Below, in pieces: positions 17,706-26,203 of a DNA stretch of 64,000 bases. The notes beneath the pieces are model-generated. The model did not search any database. It was not told where the DNA came from and was given only the letters and a program-made list of their open reading frames with translations. Made by a program: the position numbers and the translations under genes. Source of the stretch: Marinicauda algicola (GTDB lineage Bacteria > Pseudomonadota > Alphaproteobacteria > Caulobacterales > Maricaulaceae); NCBI RefSeq assembly GCF_017161425.1, contig NZ_CP071057.1, positions 744,001-808,000 of the forward strand, written 5' to 3'. The stretch's first letter is position 1; every line of letters begins with the position of its first letter.

Positions 17706-18896
17706 ATGGCCGAGACGGATATCCGCAATTTCACGATCAACTTCGGCCCGGTCCACCCGGCCGCGCACGGCGTGCTGCGCCTCATCCTTGAGATGGACGG
17801 CGAGGTGATCGAGCGCGTCGACCCCCATATCGGCCTTCTGCACCGCGGCACCGAGAAGCTCCTGGAGCACAAGACCTATCTGCAGGGCATCGGCTATTTC
17901 GACCGGCTCGACTATGTCGCGCCGATGAACCAGGAGCACGCCTTCTGCCTGGCCGCCGAGCGCCTGGCCGGCATCCCGGTGCCCAAGCGCGCGAGCTATA
18001 TCCGCGTGCTCTATTGCGAGATCGGCCGGATCCTCAACCACCTGCTCAACATCACGACGCAGGCGATGGATGTCGGCGCGCTCACCCCGCCGCTCTGGGG
18101 GTTCGAGGAGCGCGAGAAGCTGATGATCTTCTACGAGCGGGCCTCGGGCGCGCGCATGCACGCCCATTATTTCCGCCAGGGCGGGGTTCATCAGGACCTG
18201 CCGCAGAAGCTGATCGACGACATCGCCGCCTGGTGCGAGCAGTTCCCGAAATTCGTCGACGAACTCGACACGCTGCTGACCGACAACCGGATCTTCAAGC
18301 AGCGCAATGTCGATATCGGCGTCGTCAGCAAGGAGGATGCGCTCGCCTGGGGCTTTTCCGGCGTGATGGTGCGCGGTTCGGGCATCGCCTGGGATCTGCG
18401 GCGCGCCCAGCCCTACGAGGTCTATGACGAGCTGGAGTTCAAGATCCCGCTCGGCAAGAACGGCGACAATTACGACCGCTATCTCTGCCGCATGGAGGAG
18501 ATGCGCGAGTCGGTGAAGATCATGCAGCAATGCTGCGAATGGCTCTCCAGGGACGAGAACCAGGGCGAGGTGCTGCCCACCGACACCAAGTGGGCCCCGC
18601 CGCGCCGCGCGGAGATGAAGCGCTCGATGGAAGCGCTCATCCACCACTTCAAGCTCTACACCGAGGGCATACACGTGCCCGAGGGCGAGGCCTATGCCGC
18701 CGTGGAGGCGCCCAAGGGCGAGTTCGGCGTCTACATGATCGCCGACGGCACCAACAAGCCTTACCGGCTGAAGATCCGCGCGCCGGGTTTTGCCCACCTG
18801 GCCGCCATGGATCACCTGAACAAGGGCCACATGCTGGCCGACGTCTCGGCCATCCTCGGCTCGCTCGACATCGTGTTCGGGGAGGTCGACCGGTGA
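17706..18896 (+). CDS. nuoD: NADH-quinone oxidoreductase subunit D
   Basis: 396 residues, the 49 kDa subunit. [23 protein letters not shown] at the N-terminus carries the conserved His pair of the quinone pocket (shown in part: [13 protein letters not shown]). [20 protein letters not shown] and the C-terminal DIVFGEVDR end fit the family. It forms the ubiquinone cavity with NuoB. The stop codon overlaps the ATG of the next gene by one base. Confidence 0.98.
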   Translation: MAETDIRNFTINFGPVHPAAHGVLRLILEMDGEVIERVDPHIGLLHRGTEKLLEHKTYLQGIGYFDRLDYVAPMNQEHAFCLAAERLAGIPVPKRASYIRVLYCEIGRILNHLLNITTQAMDVGALTPPLWGFEEREKLMIFYERASGARMHAHYFRQGGVHQDLPQKLIDDIAAWCEQFPKFVDELDTLLTDNRIFKQRNVDIGVVSKEDALAWGFSGVMVRGSGIAWDLRRAQPYEVYDELEFKIPLGKNGDNYDRYLCRMEEMRESVKIMQQCCEWLSRDENQGEVLPTDTKWAPPRRAEMKRSMEALIHHFKLYTEGIHVPEGEAYAAVEAPKGEFGVYMIADGTNKPYRLKIRAPGFAHLAAMDHLNKGHMLADVSAILGSLDIVFGEVDR

Positions 18897-19273
18897 TGAC
18901 CATCGCCGCCTCCATCGCGCTCGCCCTGAGCGATCCCTCGCCGCAAGCCCTGGCGCAGGCCCAGCTCGACGCGTACAACGCGCGCGACCTGGAGGCCTTC
19001 GTCGCGGTCTATGCCGAGGATGTCGAGGTCTACACCTATCCCGGGCAGCTCGTCCTCGAAGGGCGCGAGGCGTTCCGCGCGCGCTATGCGCAACGCTTCG
19101 AGACCGAGGGACTGCGGGCCGAGATCCTGCATCGCAGCGTCCTCGGCAATCGCGTCGTCGATCACGAGCGCGCCTGGGTGAACGGCCCCGCCGCGGCACC
19201 GGTCGAGGTCATCGTCATCTACACGATCGAGAACGGGCGCATCGCCCGCGTCGAATTCCTGAGAGAAGAGTAA
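18896..19273 (+). CDS. NTF2-like (SnoaL-type) protein inserted in the nuo operon
   Basis: 125 residues. The ATG at 18896 overlaps the nuoD stop by one base; a GTG one codon earlier is possible. The pattern QAQLDAYNARDLEAFVAVYA, then EVYTYPGQLVLEGREAFRARY and a C-terminal VEVIVIYTIENGRIARVEFL, is that of nuclear transport factor 2 / delta-isomerase-like cone proteins, often small-ligand binders or enzymes. Translational coupling to nuoD and 3 bp to nuoE mean it is co-expressed with complex I. It is not one of the 14 core subunits. A role in assembly, stability or an unrelated side reaction is open. Confidence 0.85.
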   Translation: MTIAASIALALSDPSPQALAQAQLDAYNARDLEAFVAVYAEDVEVYTYPGQLVLEGREAFRARYAQRFETEGLRAEILHRSVLGNRVVDHERAWVNGPAAAPVEVIVIYTIENGRIARVEFLREE

Positions 19274-19276
19274 GCG

Positions 19277-20188
19277 ATGAGCGTTCGCCGACTCGCAGAA
19301 GAGCAGCCTGAAAGCTTCGCCTTTTCGAAGGCGAGCGAGAAAAAGGTTGCGTTCTGGATGAACAAGTATCCGGAAGACCGTAAAGCCTCCGCGGTGATCC
19401 CGCTGCTCTGGCTCGCCCAGAAGCAGGAGGGCTGGGTCTCCGAGCCTGCCATCCGCGACATCGCGAACCGCCTCGGGATGCCGTACATCCGCGTCTACGA
19501 GGTCGCGACCTTCTACACCATGTTCAACCTGGAACCGGTCGGCGAGCACCTGATCCAGGTCTGCGGCACGACGCCGTGCTGGCTGCGCGGCGCGGACGAC
19601 CTGAAGGCCGTGTGCGAGACGCGCATCGGCAAGAAGGGCCGCGGCAACGTGACCGCCGACGGCAAGTTCAGCTGGGAGGAGGTCGAGTGTCTCGGCGCCT
19701 GCGCGAACGCGCCGATGGTGCAGATCTCCAATGCCGACGGGGATTACTATTACGAGGACCTCACCGCGAAGGACCTCGAGGCCATCCTCGACGACCTCGC
19801 GGCGGGCAAGTCCATCGAGCAGGGCCCTGTGACGGGGCGCAAGTCCTCCGAGCCGACGAAGGCCAGGCAGAAGGTCCTCGCCGAGGAAAGCCTGTTCGAC
19901 GGCTCGCGCGCGAAGCCGTTGGGCGCGCTGCCGAGCGGCAAGGGAAAGGCCGAGGAGCCTGCGGCGAAGACCAAGAAGGTCTCCGACGAGCGCCACGAAA
20001 CCGAGGAGAAGCGGGGCAAGGCGATCGCCAAGCCGGCGCCGAAGGACAAGGCGGAAGCCACCAAGCCCGCCGGGCGGCCCAAGGCGCCGAAGATGGCCGA
20101 TCCCGACAAGCCGGACTCGCCCGTCGTGAAGAAGAAGGCCACGCCGAAGAAAGCTGCGCCGAAGAAGCCCGGCAAGAAGGACGAATAG
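19277..20188 (+). CDS. nuoE: NADH-quinone oxidoreductase subunit E with long Lys/Ala/Pro-rich tail
   Basis: 303 residues; the 24 kDa subunit core is only about 170-180. The [2Fe-2S] N1a ligands are Cys96, Cys101 (VCGTTPCWLRG), Cys138 and Cys142 (CLGACANAP). From about residue 185 the protein becomes low-complexity, rich in Lys, Ala, Pro and Glu, ending KKATPKKAAPKKPGKKDE. Extended NuoE tails occur in other alphaproteobacteria as I recall, but their role is not known. With NuoF and NuoG it forms the NADH-oxidising module. Confidence 0.97.
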   Translation: MSVRRLAEEQPESFAFSKASEKKVAFWMNKYPEDRKASAVIPLLWLAQKQEGWVSEPAIRDIANRLGMPYIRVYEVATFYTMFNLEPVGEHLIQVCGTTPCWLRGADDLKAVCETRIGKKGRGNVTADGKFSWEEVECLGACANAPMVQISNADGDYYYEDLTAKDLEAILDDLAAGKSIEQGPVTGRKSSEPTKARQKVLAEESLFDGSRAKPLGALPSGKGKAEEPAAKTKKVSDERHETEEKRGKAIAKPAPKDKAEATKPAGRPKAPKMADPDKPDSPVVKKKATPKKAAPKKPGKKDE

Positions 20189-20191
20189 GTC

Positions 20192-21505
20192 ATGACCCAG
20201 CTTCTGCAGGACAAGGACCGCATCTTCACCAATCTCTACGGTCATCACGACTGGCGCCTGGCCGGTGCGAAGCAGCGCGGCTGCTGGAACATGACCCGGG
20301 AGATGCTGGAAGAGGGCCGCGACTGGATCATCGGCGAGGTGAAGGGTTCCGGCCTGCGCGGCCGGGGCGGCGCCGGCTTCCCGACGGGGCTGAAATGGTC
20401 CTTCATGCCGAAGGAGGTGGGCGCGCGTCCGCACTATCTCGTGGTCAATGCCGACGAGTCCGAGCCGGGCACGTGCAAGGACCGGGAGATCATGCGCCAT
20501 GATCCCCATCACCTGATCGAGGGCTGCCTGATCGCGTCCTTCGCGATGCAGGCCCACGAGTGCTACATCTATATCCGCGGCGAGTACGTGCTCGAGCGCG
20601 AACGCCTGGAGGCGGCGATCGCCGAGGCCTACGAGGCCAGGCTCATCGGCAAGGACAACGTCCACGGCTGGGATTTCGACCTCTACGTCCACCACGGCGC
20701 CGGGGCCTATATCTGCGGGGAAGAGACCGCGCTCCTGGAGAGCCTGGAAGGCAAGAAGGGCCAGCCGCGCCTCAAGCCGCCGTTTCCGGCCAATGCCGGC
20801 CTCTATGGCTGCCCCACCACGGTCAACAACGTGGAATCCATCGCGGTCGTGCCGACCATATTGCGCCGCGGCAAGGAGTGGTTCGCCGGCTTCGGGCGCG
20901 AGGGCAATACCGGCACCAAGATCTTCTCGATCTCCGGCCATGTGAACGCGCCGTGCAATATCGAGGAGGCGATGAGCATCCCGCTTCGCACCCTCATCGA
21001 CTCCTATGCCGGCGGCGTGCGCGGGGGCTGGGACAATCTCAAGGCCGTCATCCCCGGGGGATCGTCGGTGCCGCTGATCCCGAAGGAGATCTGCGACGAC
21101 GTGCTGCTAGATTTCGACGCGCTGAAGGAACACAAGACGGGTCTTGGCACCGCCGCGGTCATCGTCATGGACAAGTCCACCGACGTGGTGAAGGCGATCG
21201 CGCGGATCAGCTATTTCTACAAGCACGAGAGCTGCGGCCAGTGCACGCCGTGCCGGGAAGGCACCGGCTGGATGTGGCGCGTGCTGGAACGCATGGCGCG
21301 CGGCGAGGCGGAAACCAGCGAGATCGACGATCTGCTCGATGTCGCGGGCCAGGTGGAAGGCCACACGATCTGCGCGCTCGGCGACGCGGCGGCCTGGCCG
21401 GTGCAGGGGCTCATCCGCCATTTCCGCCACGAGATCGAAGAGCGCATCGAGAATTACCGCGCCGGACGTCCGGTGTTCGTGCAGGCGCCTGTGGCGGCGG
21501 AGTAG
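20192..21505 (+). CDS. nuoF: NADH-quinone oxidoreductase subunit F
   Basis: 437 residues, the 51 kDa subunit that binds NADH and FMN. Motifs in order: [17 protein letters not shown] (NADH/FMN loop, about 53-69), [19 protein letters not shown] (second glycine-rich loop), and the N3 [4Fe-4S] ligands in [12 protein letters not shown] plus a later Cys in [12 protein letters not shown]. Spacing to nuoE and nuoG is 3 and 9 bp. Confidence 0.98.
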   Translation: MTQLLQDKDRIFTNLYGHHDWRLAGAKQRGCWNMTREMLEEGRDWIIGEVKGSGLRGRGGAGFPTGLKWSFMPKEVGARPHYLVVNADESEPGTCKDREIMRHDPHHLIEGCLIASFAMQAHECYIYIRGEYVLERERLEAAIAEAYEARLIGKDNVHGWDFDLYVHHGAGAYICGEETALLESLEGKKGQPRLKPPFPANAGLYGCPTTVNNVESIAVVPTILRRGKEWFAGFGREGNTGTKIFSISGHVNAPCNIEEAMSIPLRTLIDSYAGGVRGGWDNLKAVIPGGSSVPLIPKEICDDVLLDFDALKEHKTGLGTAAVIVMDKSTDVVKAIARISYFYKHESCGQCTPCREGTGWMWRVLERMARGEAETSEIDDLLDVAGQVEGHTICALGDAAAWPVQGLIRHFRHEIEERIENYRAGRPVFVQAPVAAE

Positions 21506-21514
21506 GGACGAGAG

Positions 21515-23626
21515 ATGTCTGAGAACACGCGCACCATCGTCATCGACGGCGAGGAAGTCACCGTCCCGCAGGAGTATAACCTGCTGCAGGCGGCCGAGGC
21601 GGCCGGCCGGGAAATCCCGCGCTTCTGCTATCACGAGCGCCTGTCGGTCGCCGGCAATTGCCGGATGTGCCTGGTCGAGCTCGTCGGCGCGCCCAAGCCC
21701 GTGGCCTCGTGCGCCTTCCTCGTCAAGGACATGCGCGGCGGGCCGAACGGCGAGCCGCCGGCCATGCGCACGCTTTCCCCGCTGGTCAAGAAGGCGCGCG
21801 AGGGGGTGATGGAGTTCCTGCTCATCAACCACCCGCTCGACTGCCCGATCTGCGACCAGGGCGGGGAATGCGACCTGCAGGACCAGTCCATGGCCTACGG
21901 CCGCTCGGGCTCGCGCTATGCGGAGAACAAGCGCGCGGTCGAAGACAAGTACATGGGCCCGCTGATCAAGACGATGATGACCCGCTGCATCCAGTGCACG
22001 CGCTGCATCCGCTTCGCCACCGAGATCGCGGGCGTGTCCGAGCTCGGCGCCATCGGGCGCGGCGAGGACATGGAGATCACGACCTATCTCGAAAAATCGA
22101 TGACCTCGGAGCTCTCCGGCAACGTCATCGATCTCTGCCCCGTGGGCGCGCTCACCTCGCGGCCCTACGCCTTCAACGCGCGGCCCTGGGAGCTGACGAA
22201 GACCGAGACGGTGGACGTGATGGACGCGGTCGGCTCCAACATCCGCGTCGACAGCCGGGGCGGGGCGGTGCTGCGCATCATGCCGCGCCTGCACGAGGAC
22301 GTGAACGAGGAGTGGATCTCCGACAAGACCCGCTTCGTGTGGGACGGGCTGGGGCGCCAGCGCCTGGACCGGCCCTATGCGCGCGAGAACGGCAGGCTGA
22401 AGCCGATCGACTGGCCGACCGCGCTGCAGCTCGCCGCCGAACGCCTCTCCGGCAAGCCCGAGACCGTCGGCGTGATTGCCGGCGACATGAACGAGGTCGA
22501 GGGCCTGAAGGCGGCCAAGGACCTGTTCGACGCGCTCGGCGTGAAGAACATCGATTGCCGCCAGGACGGGGCCAAGGTCGGCACCGGCCCGCGCGAGAGC
22601 TATCTGTTCAACTCCACCTTCGCCGGGGTGAACAAGGCCGACGCGATCTTGATGATCGGCGTCAATCCGCGCCTCGAGGCTGCGGTGCTCAACGCCCGCA
22701 TCCGCCAGCGCTGGCTCAATTCCGACATGAAGATCGGCCTGATCGGCGCGGCCGTGGACCTGACCTACGAGTACGAGCATCTCGGCGACAAGCCCGCCGA
22801 CATCGCCGCGCTGAGCCGCAAGCGCTCGGGCTTCATCAAGACGCTGAAGGACGCCGAGCGCCCGATGATCATCGTCGGCGCCGGTGCGCTCGCCCGCGAG
22901 GACGGCCCGCAGATCCTGCGCGCGGCGGGCGAGCTTGCCGACGCGATCGGCGCGGTCAGGGAAGGCTGGAACGGCTTCAACGTGCTGCAGACCGCCGCGA
23001 GCCGCGTCGGCGGCCTCGATCTCGGCTTCGTTCCGGGCGAGGGCGGCAAGACCACCCGCGAGATCCTCGACGCGGCCGAGGCCGGCGAGATCGCGACGGT
23101 CGTCCTGCTCGGCGCCGACGAACTCGACATGACCAGGCTTGAGAAGGCCTTCGTCATCTATGTCGGTCATCACGGTGACAGGGGCGCTCAGGGCGCCGAT
23201 CTGATCCTTCCTTCAGCGGCTTACACCGAGAAGCCGGGGATCTACGTGAACACCGAGGGACGCGCCCAGCTGGCCGAACGCGCCGTCTTCCCGAAGGGCG
23301 AGGCGAAAGAGGACTGGGCGATCTTCCGCGCCCTGTCCGCCAGGCTCGACAAGACGCTGCCCTACAACGATCTCAACGCGCTGCGCGCCAGGCTGATCGA
23401 GGAGCTTGCGCTGTTCGGCCAGATCGATCACGCCCCCGGGGCGGCGAGCGCGGCCGGGTTCGAGGTCGCCGGGATCGGCGAGGCGGGCGATGTCTCCGAT
23501 GCCCCGTTCGGCGAGGCGATCGCCGACTTCTATCTGACGAACCCGATCGCGCGGGCCTCCAAGACCATGGCGGAATGCTCCGCGAGGGTCCGCGAGGCGC
23601 GCGCCGAGCTGCAGGCGGCGGAGTAA
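21515..23626 (+). CDS. nuoG: NADH-quinone oxidoreductase subunit G
   Basis: 703 residues, the 75 kDa subunit. The N-terminal ferredoxin-like domain holds the [2Fe-2S] cluster (FCYHERLSVAGNCRMCLVEL). HPLDCPICDQGGECDLQD carries the His/Cys-ligated N5 cluster and CIQCTRCIRF with DLCPVGALTSRPYAF the N4 cluster. The rest is a molybdopterin-oxidoreductase-like domain without the cofactor. It is the electron wire from NuoF/E towards NuoI. Confidence 0.98.
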   Translation: MSENTRTIVIDGEEVTVPQEYNLLQAAEAAGREIPRFCYHERLSVAGNCRMCLVELVGAPKPVASCAFLVKDMRGGPNGEPPAMRTLSPLVKKAREGVMEFLLINHPLDCPICDQGGECDLQDQSMAYGRSGSRYAENKRAVEDKYMGPLIKTMMTRCIQCTRCIRFATEIAGVSELGAIGRGEDMEITTYLEKSMTSELSGNVIDLCPVGALTSRPYAFNARPWELTKTETVDVMDAVGSNIRVDSRGGAVLRIMPRLHEDVNEEWISDKTRFVWDGLGRQRLDRPYARENGRLKPIDWPTALQLAAERLSGKPETVGVIAGDMNEVEGLKAAKDLFDALGVKNIDCRQDGAKVGTGPRESYLFNSTFAGVNKADAILMIGVNPRLEAAVLNARIRQRWLNSDMKIGLIGAAVDLTYEYEHLGDKPADIAALSRKRSGFIKTLKDAERPMIIVGAGALAREDGPQILRAAGELADAIGAVREGWNGFNVLQTAASRVGGLDLGFVPGEGGKTTREILDAAEAGEIATVVLLGADELDMTRLEKAFVIYVGHHGDRGAQGADLILPSAAYTEKPGIYVNTEGRAQLAERAVFPKGEAKEDWAIFRALSARLDKTLPYNDLNALRARLIEELALFGQIDHAPGAASAAGFEVAGIGEAGDVSDAPFGEAIADFYLTNPIARASKTMAECSARVREARAELQAAE

Positions 23627-23632
23627 GGCCCG

Positions 23633-24682
23633 ATGAACCAGTTCGTTACCCAGTTCGGTCCGATCGGCGGCGCGCTCATGAGCGCGGCCCAGATCCTCGC
23701 CTTCATGATCGTCCTGCTGCTCTCGCTCGCCTTCCTCCTCCTGTTCGACCGCAAGGTCTGGGCGGCGGTGCAGCTGAGGAAGGGCCCCAACGTGGTGGGC
23801 GCCTTCGGCCTGCTGCAGTCCTTTGCCGACTTCCTGAAGTTCGTGCTTAAGGAGATCATCGTGCCGGCGGGCGCGGACCGGCCGCTCTTCATCCTCGCCC
23901 CGCTGATCACCTTCATCCTCGCCTTCATTTCCTGGGCGGTGGTGCCGGTGGCGCCGGGCTGGGTGATCTCCGATATCAATGTCGGCATCCTCTACATCTT
24001 CGCGATCTCCTCGCTGGGCGTGTACGGCATCATCATCGGGGGCTGGGCCTCGAACTCGAAATACCCGTTCCTGGGTTCGCTGCGCTCGGCCGCGCAGATG
24101 GTGTCCTACGAGGTCTCGATCGGCTTCGTGATCGTCGCCATCCTGGTCATGGCCGGCACGATGAACCTCTCCGAGATCGTCGTGGCGCAGTCGGGCGGCT
24201 TCTGGAACTGGCACATCCTCAGCCTGGACATGCTGCCCTGGCCGGCCTTCGCGCTGACGATCCCGCTCTTCGTGATCTTCTTCGTCTCCGCGCTGGCGGA
24301 GACCAACCGGCCGCCCTTCGACCTTCCCGAGGCCGAGTCCGAGCTGGTGGCGGGCTATCAGGTGGAATACTCCTCCACGCCCTACCTCCTGTTCATGATC
24401 GGCGAGTATCTCAACATCGTCCTGATGTGCGCGCTGATGACCGTGCTGTTCCTGGGCGGCTGGCATCCCCCGGCGGATATCGCGCCGCTGACCTGGGTGC
24501 CGCCGGTGATCTGGTTCGCGCTGAAGGTCTTCGTGATGTTCTTCATGTTCGCGATGGTGAAGGCGCTCGTGCCCCGCTACCGCTACGACCAGCTGATGCG
24601 GCTGGGCTGGAAGGTCTTCCTGCCCGCCTCGCTCGCGGCCGTGGCGCTGATGGGCGGGTTCGTCGTCTATTCCAATGCTTAG
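23633..24682 (+). CDS. nuoH: NADH-quinone oxidoreductase subunit H
   Basis: 349 residues with about eight membrane helices. Family signatures: [20 protein letters not shown] (about 37-56), where NuoH contacts the quinone channel, and the acidic loop [23 protein letters not shown] ([17 protein letters not shown]). It anchors the peripheral arm and lines the entrance for ubiquinone. 23 bp precede nuoI. Confidence 0.98.
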   Translation: MNQFVTQFGPIGGALMSAAQILAFMIVLLLSLAFLLLFDRKVWAAVQLRKGPNVVGAFGLLQSFADFLKFVLKEIIVPAGADRPLFILAPLITFILAFISWAVVPVAPGWVISDINVGILYIFAISSLGVYGIIIGGWASNSKYPFLGSLRSAAQMVSYEVSIGFVIVAILVMAGTMNLSEIVVAQSGGFWNWHILSLDMLPWPAFALTIPLFVIFFVSALAETNRPPFDLPEAESELVAGYQVEYSSTPYLLFMIGEYLNIVLMCALMTVLFLGGWHPPADIAPLTWVPPVIWFALKVFVMFFMFAMVKALVPRYRYDQLMRLGWKVFLPASLAAVALMGGFVVYSNA

Positions 24683-24705
24683 CGCTATAGGAGCGGTTTG
24701 ACACC

Positions 24706-25194
24706 ATGAACCGGATTGCCCAGACCCTGCGCGGCGCGGCCCTGATGGACTTCTGGGGCGCCTTCTTCCTCGGGATGAACTACTTCTTCCGCAAGAAGCC
24801 GACCGTGAACTATCCCTTCGAGAAGGGCCGTCTGTCCCCGCGCTTCCGCGGCCAGCACGCACTTCGCCGCTACGCCAACGGGGAAGAGCGCTGCATCGCG
24901 TGCAAGCTGTGCGAGGCGGTTTGTCCGGCCCAGGCGATCACCATCGAGGCCGAGCCGCGCGCCGACGGCTCGCGCCGCACCACGCGCTACGACATCGACA
25001 TGGTGAAGTGCATCTATTGCGGCTTCTGCCAGGAAGCCTGCCCGGTCGATGCCATCGTGGAAGGCCCGAACTTCGAATACGCCACCGAGACCCGCGAGGA
25101 GCTCTACTACGACAAGGAGAAGCTCCTGGAGAACGGCGACCGGTGGGAGCGCGAGATCGCGCGGAACCTCGAACTCGACGCGCGCTATCGCTGA
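24706..25194 (+). CDS. nuoI: NADH-quinone oxidoreductase subunit I
   Basis: 162 residues, the TYKY subunit. Two classical [4Fe-4S] motifs, [12 protein letters not shown] (about 64-75) and [12 protein letters not shown] (about 103-114), hold clusters N6a and N6b. The N-terminus carries an amphipathic helix ([21 protein letters not shown]) lying on the membrane. It is followed by an 84-bp spacer before nuoJ, the widest gap in the operon, with no clear promoter. Confidence 0.98.
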   Translation: MNRIAQTLRGAALMDFWGAFFLGMNYFFRKKPTVNYPFEKGRLSPRFRGQHALRRYANGEERCIACKLCEAVCPAQAITIEAEPRADGSRRTTRYDIDMVKCIYCGFCQEACPVDAIVEGPNFEYATETREELYYDKEKLLENGDRWEREIARNLELDARYR

Positions 25195-25278
25195 GGCTAT
25201 TACGGCGCGCGACTCATCAAGGGCAGGGCGCTTCGCCCCGCCGACCCGACGAAACCGCTTTTCCCACTGGGGGGCTTC

Positions 25279-25887
25279 ATGCTTCAGGCAGCGGCCTTTT
25301 ACGTCCTAGCAGCCGTCGCGATCGTGTCCGCCTTCATGGTGGTCGCGGCGCGCAACCCGGTGCGCTCGGTCCTGTTTCTGATCCTCGCCTTCTTTTCCGG
25401 CGCGGGCCTGTTCGTGCTGCTCGGCGCGGAGTTCCTGGCGATGATCCTGGTCATCGTCTATGTCGGCGCGGTCGCCGTGCTCTTCCTGTTCGTGGTGATG
25501 ATGCTCGACATCGACTTCGCCGAGCTGCGCCAGGGCTTCCTGAGCTATCTGCCGCTGGGCGGGCTGGTCGCCCTGATCATGGCGATCGAGCTGGCGATGA
25601 TCGGCTCGCTGTGGGCGACCTCGGAAACGGCCAGCGCCGCGCTGCGCTCGCCGACCCCGGAGGGCGTCAGCAATGTCGCCGCGCTCGGTGCCATCCTCTA
25701 CGACGAGTACGTCCTGTACTTCCAGCTCGCCGGCCTCGTCCTCCTCGTCGCCATGATCGGCGCCATCGTGCTGACCCTGCGCCACCGCGAGGGGGTCAAG
25801 CGCCAGGATATCGGCAAGCAGGTGCGCCGCACGCGCGAGGAATCGGTCGAGGTCGTCGACGTCAAACGCGGTGAGGGGATCGGATAG
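25279..25887 (+). CDS. nuoJ: NADH-quinone oxidoreductase subunit J
   Basis: 202 residues with five predicted membrane helices. The family segment AARNPVRSVLFLILAFF and EFLAMILVIVYVGAVAVLFLFVVMMLD (with the pi-bulge helix near YVGAVAVLFLFVVMML) are clear. The C-terminal 35 residues are charged and cytoplasmic or variable. Its stop is directly followed by the nuoK ATG. Confidence 0.97.
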   Translation: MLQAAAFYVLAAVAIVSAFMVVAARNPVRSVLFLILAFFSGAGLFVLLGAEFLAMILVIVYVGAVAVLFLFVVMMLDIDFAELRQGFLSYLPLGGLVALIMAIELAMIGSLWATSETASAALRSPTPEGVSNVAALGAILYDEYVLYFQLAGLVLLVAMIGAIVLTLRHREGVKRQDIGKQVRRTREESVEVVDVKRGEGIG

Positions 25888-26196
25888 ATGGAAATCGGCC
25901 TCGGACACTATCTCGCGGTCGCCGCGATCCTGTTCACGATCGGCGTGTTCGGCATCTTCGTGAACCGCAAGAACGTCATCATCCTGCTGATGTCGATCGA
26001 GCTCCTCCTGCTCGCCGTCAACATCAACCTCGTCGCCTTCTCGGCCCATCTCGGGGACCTCACCGGGCAGGTGTTCGCGATGTTCATCCTGACCGTCGCC
26101 GCCGCCGAGGCGGCCGTCGGCCTCGCCATCCTCGTCGTATTCTTCCGCAATCGCGGGGATATCAGCGTCGACCACATCAACATGATGAAGGGCTAA
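25888..26196 (+). CDS. nuoK: NADH-quinone oxidoreductase subunit K
   Basis: 102 residues, three membrane helices. The conserved membrane glutamates of the proton path lie in [17 protein letters not shown] and in [21 protein letters not shown] ([11 protein letters not shown]). It is adjacent to nuoJ without a gap and 7 bp from nuoL. Confidence 0.98.
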   Translation: MEIGLGHYLAVAAILFTIGVFGIFVNRKNVIILLMSIELLLLAVNINLVAFSAHLGDLTGQVFAMFILTVAAAEAAVGLAILVVFFRNRGDISVDHINMMKG

Positions 26197-26203
26197 GCCA
26201 GTC

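Noticed and set aside
16035-19199. A very long minus-strand reading frame (over 1000 codons) antisense to nuoA-D
   Set aside because: It is a high-GC codon-phase artefact: the plus strand carries clearly conserved complex I subunits, and the minus frame has a biased Ala/Arg/Asp/Glu/His composition with no recognisable domain. The same applies to long minus frames opposite lon, nuoG, dnaE and bamA.
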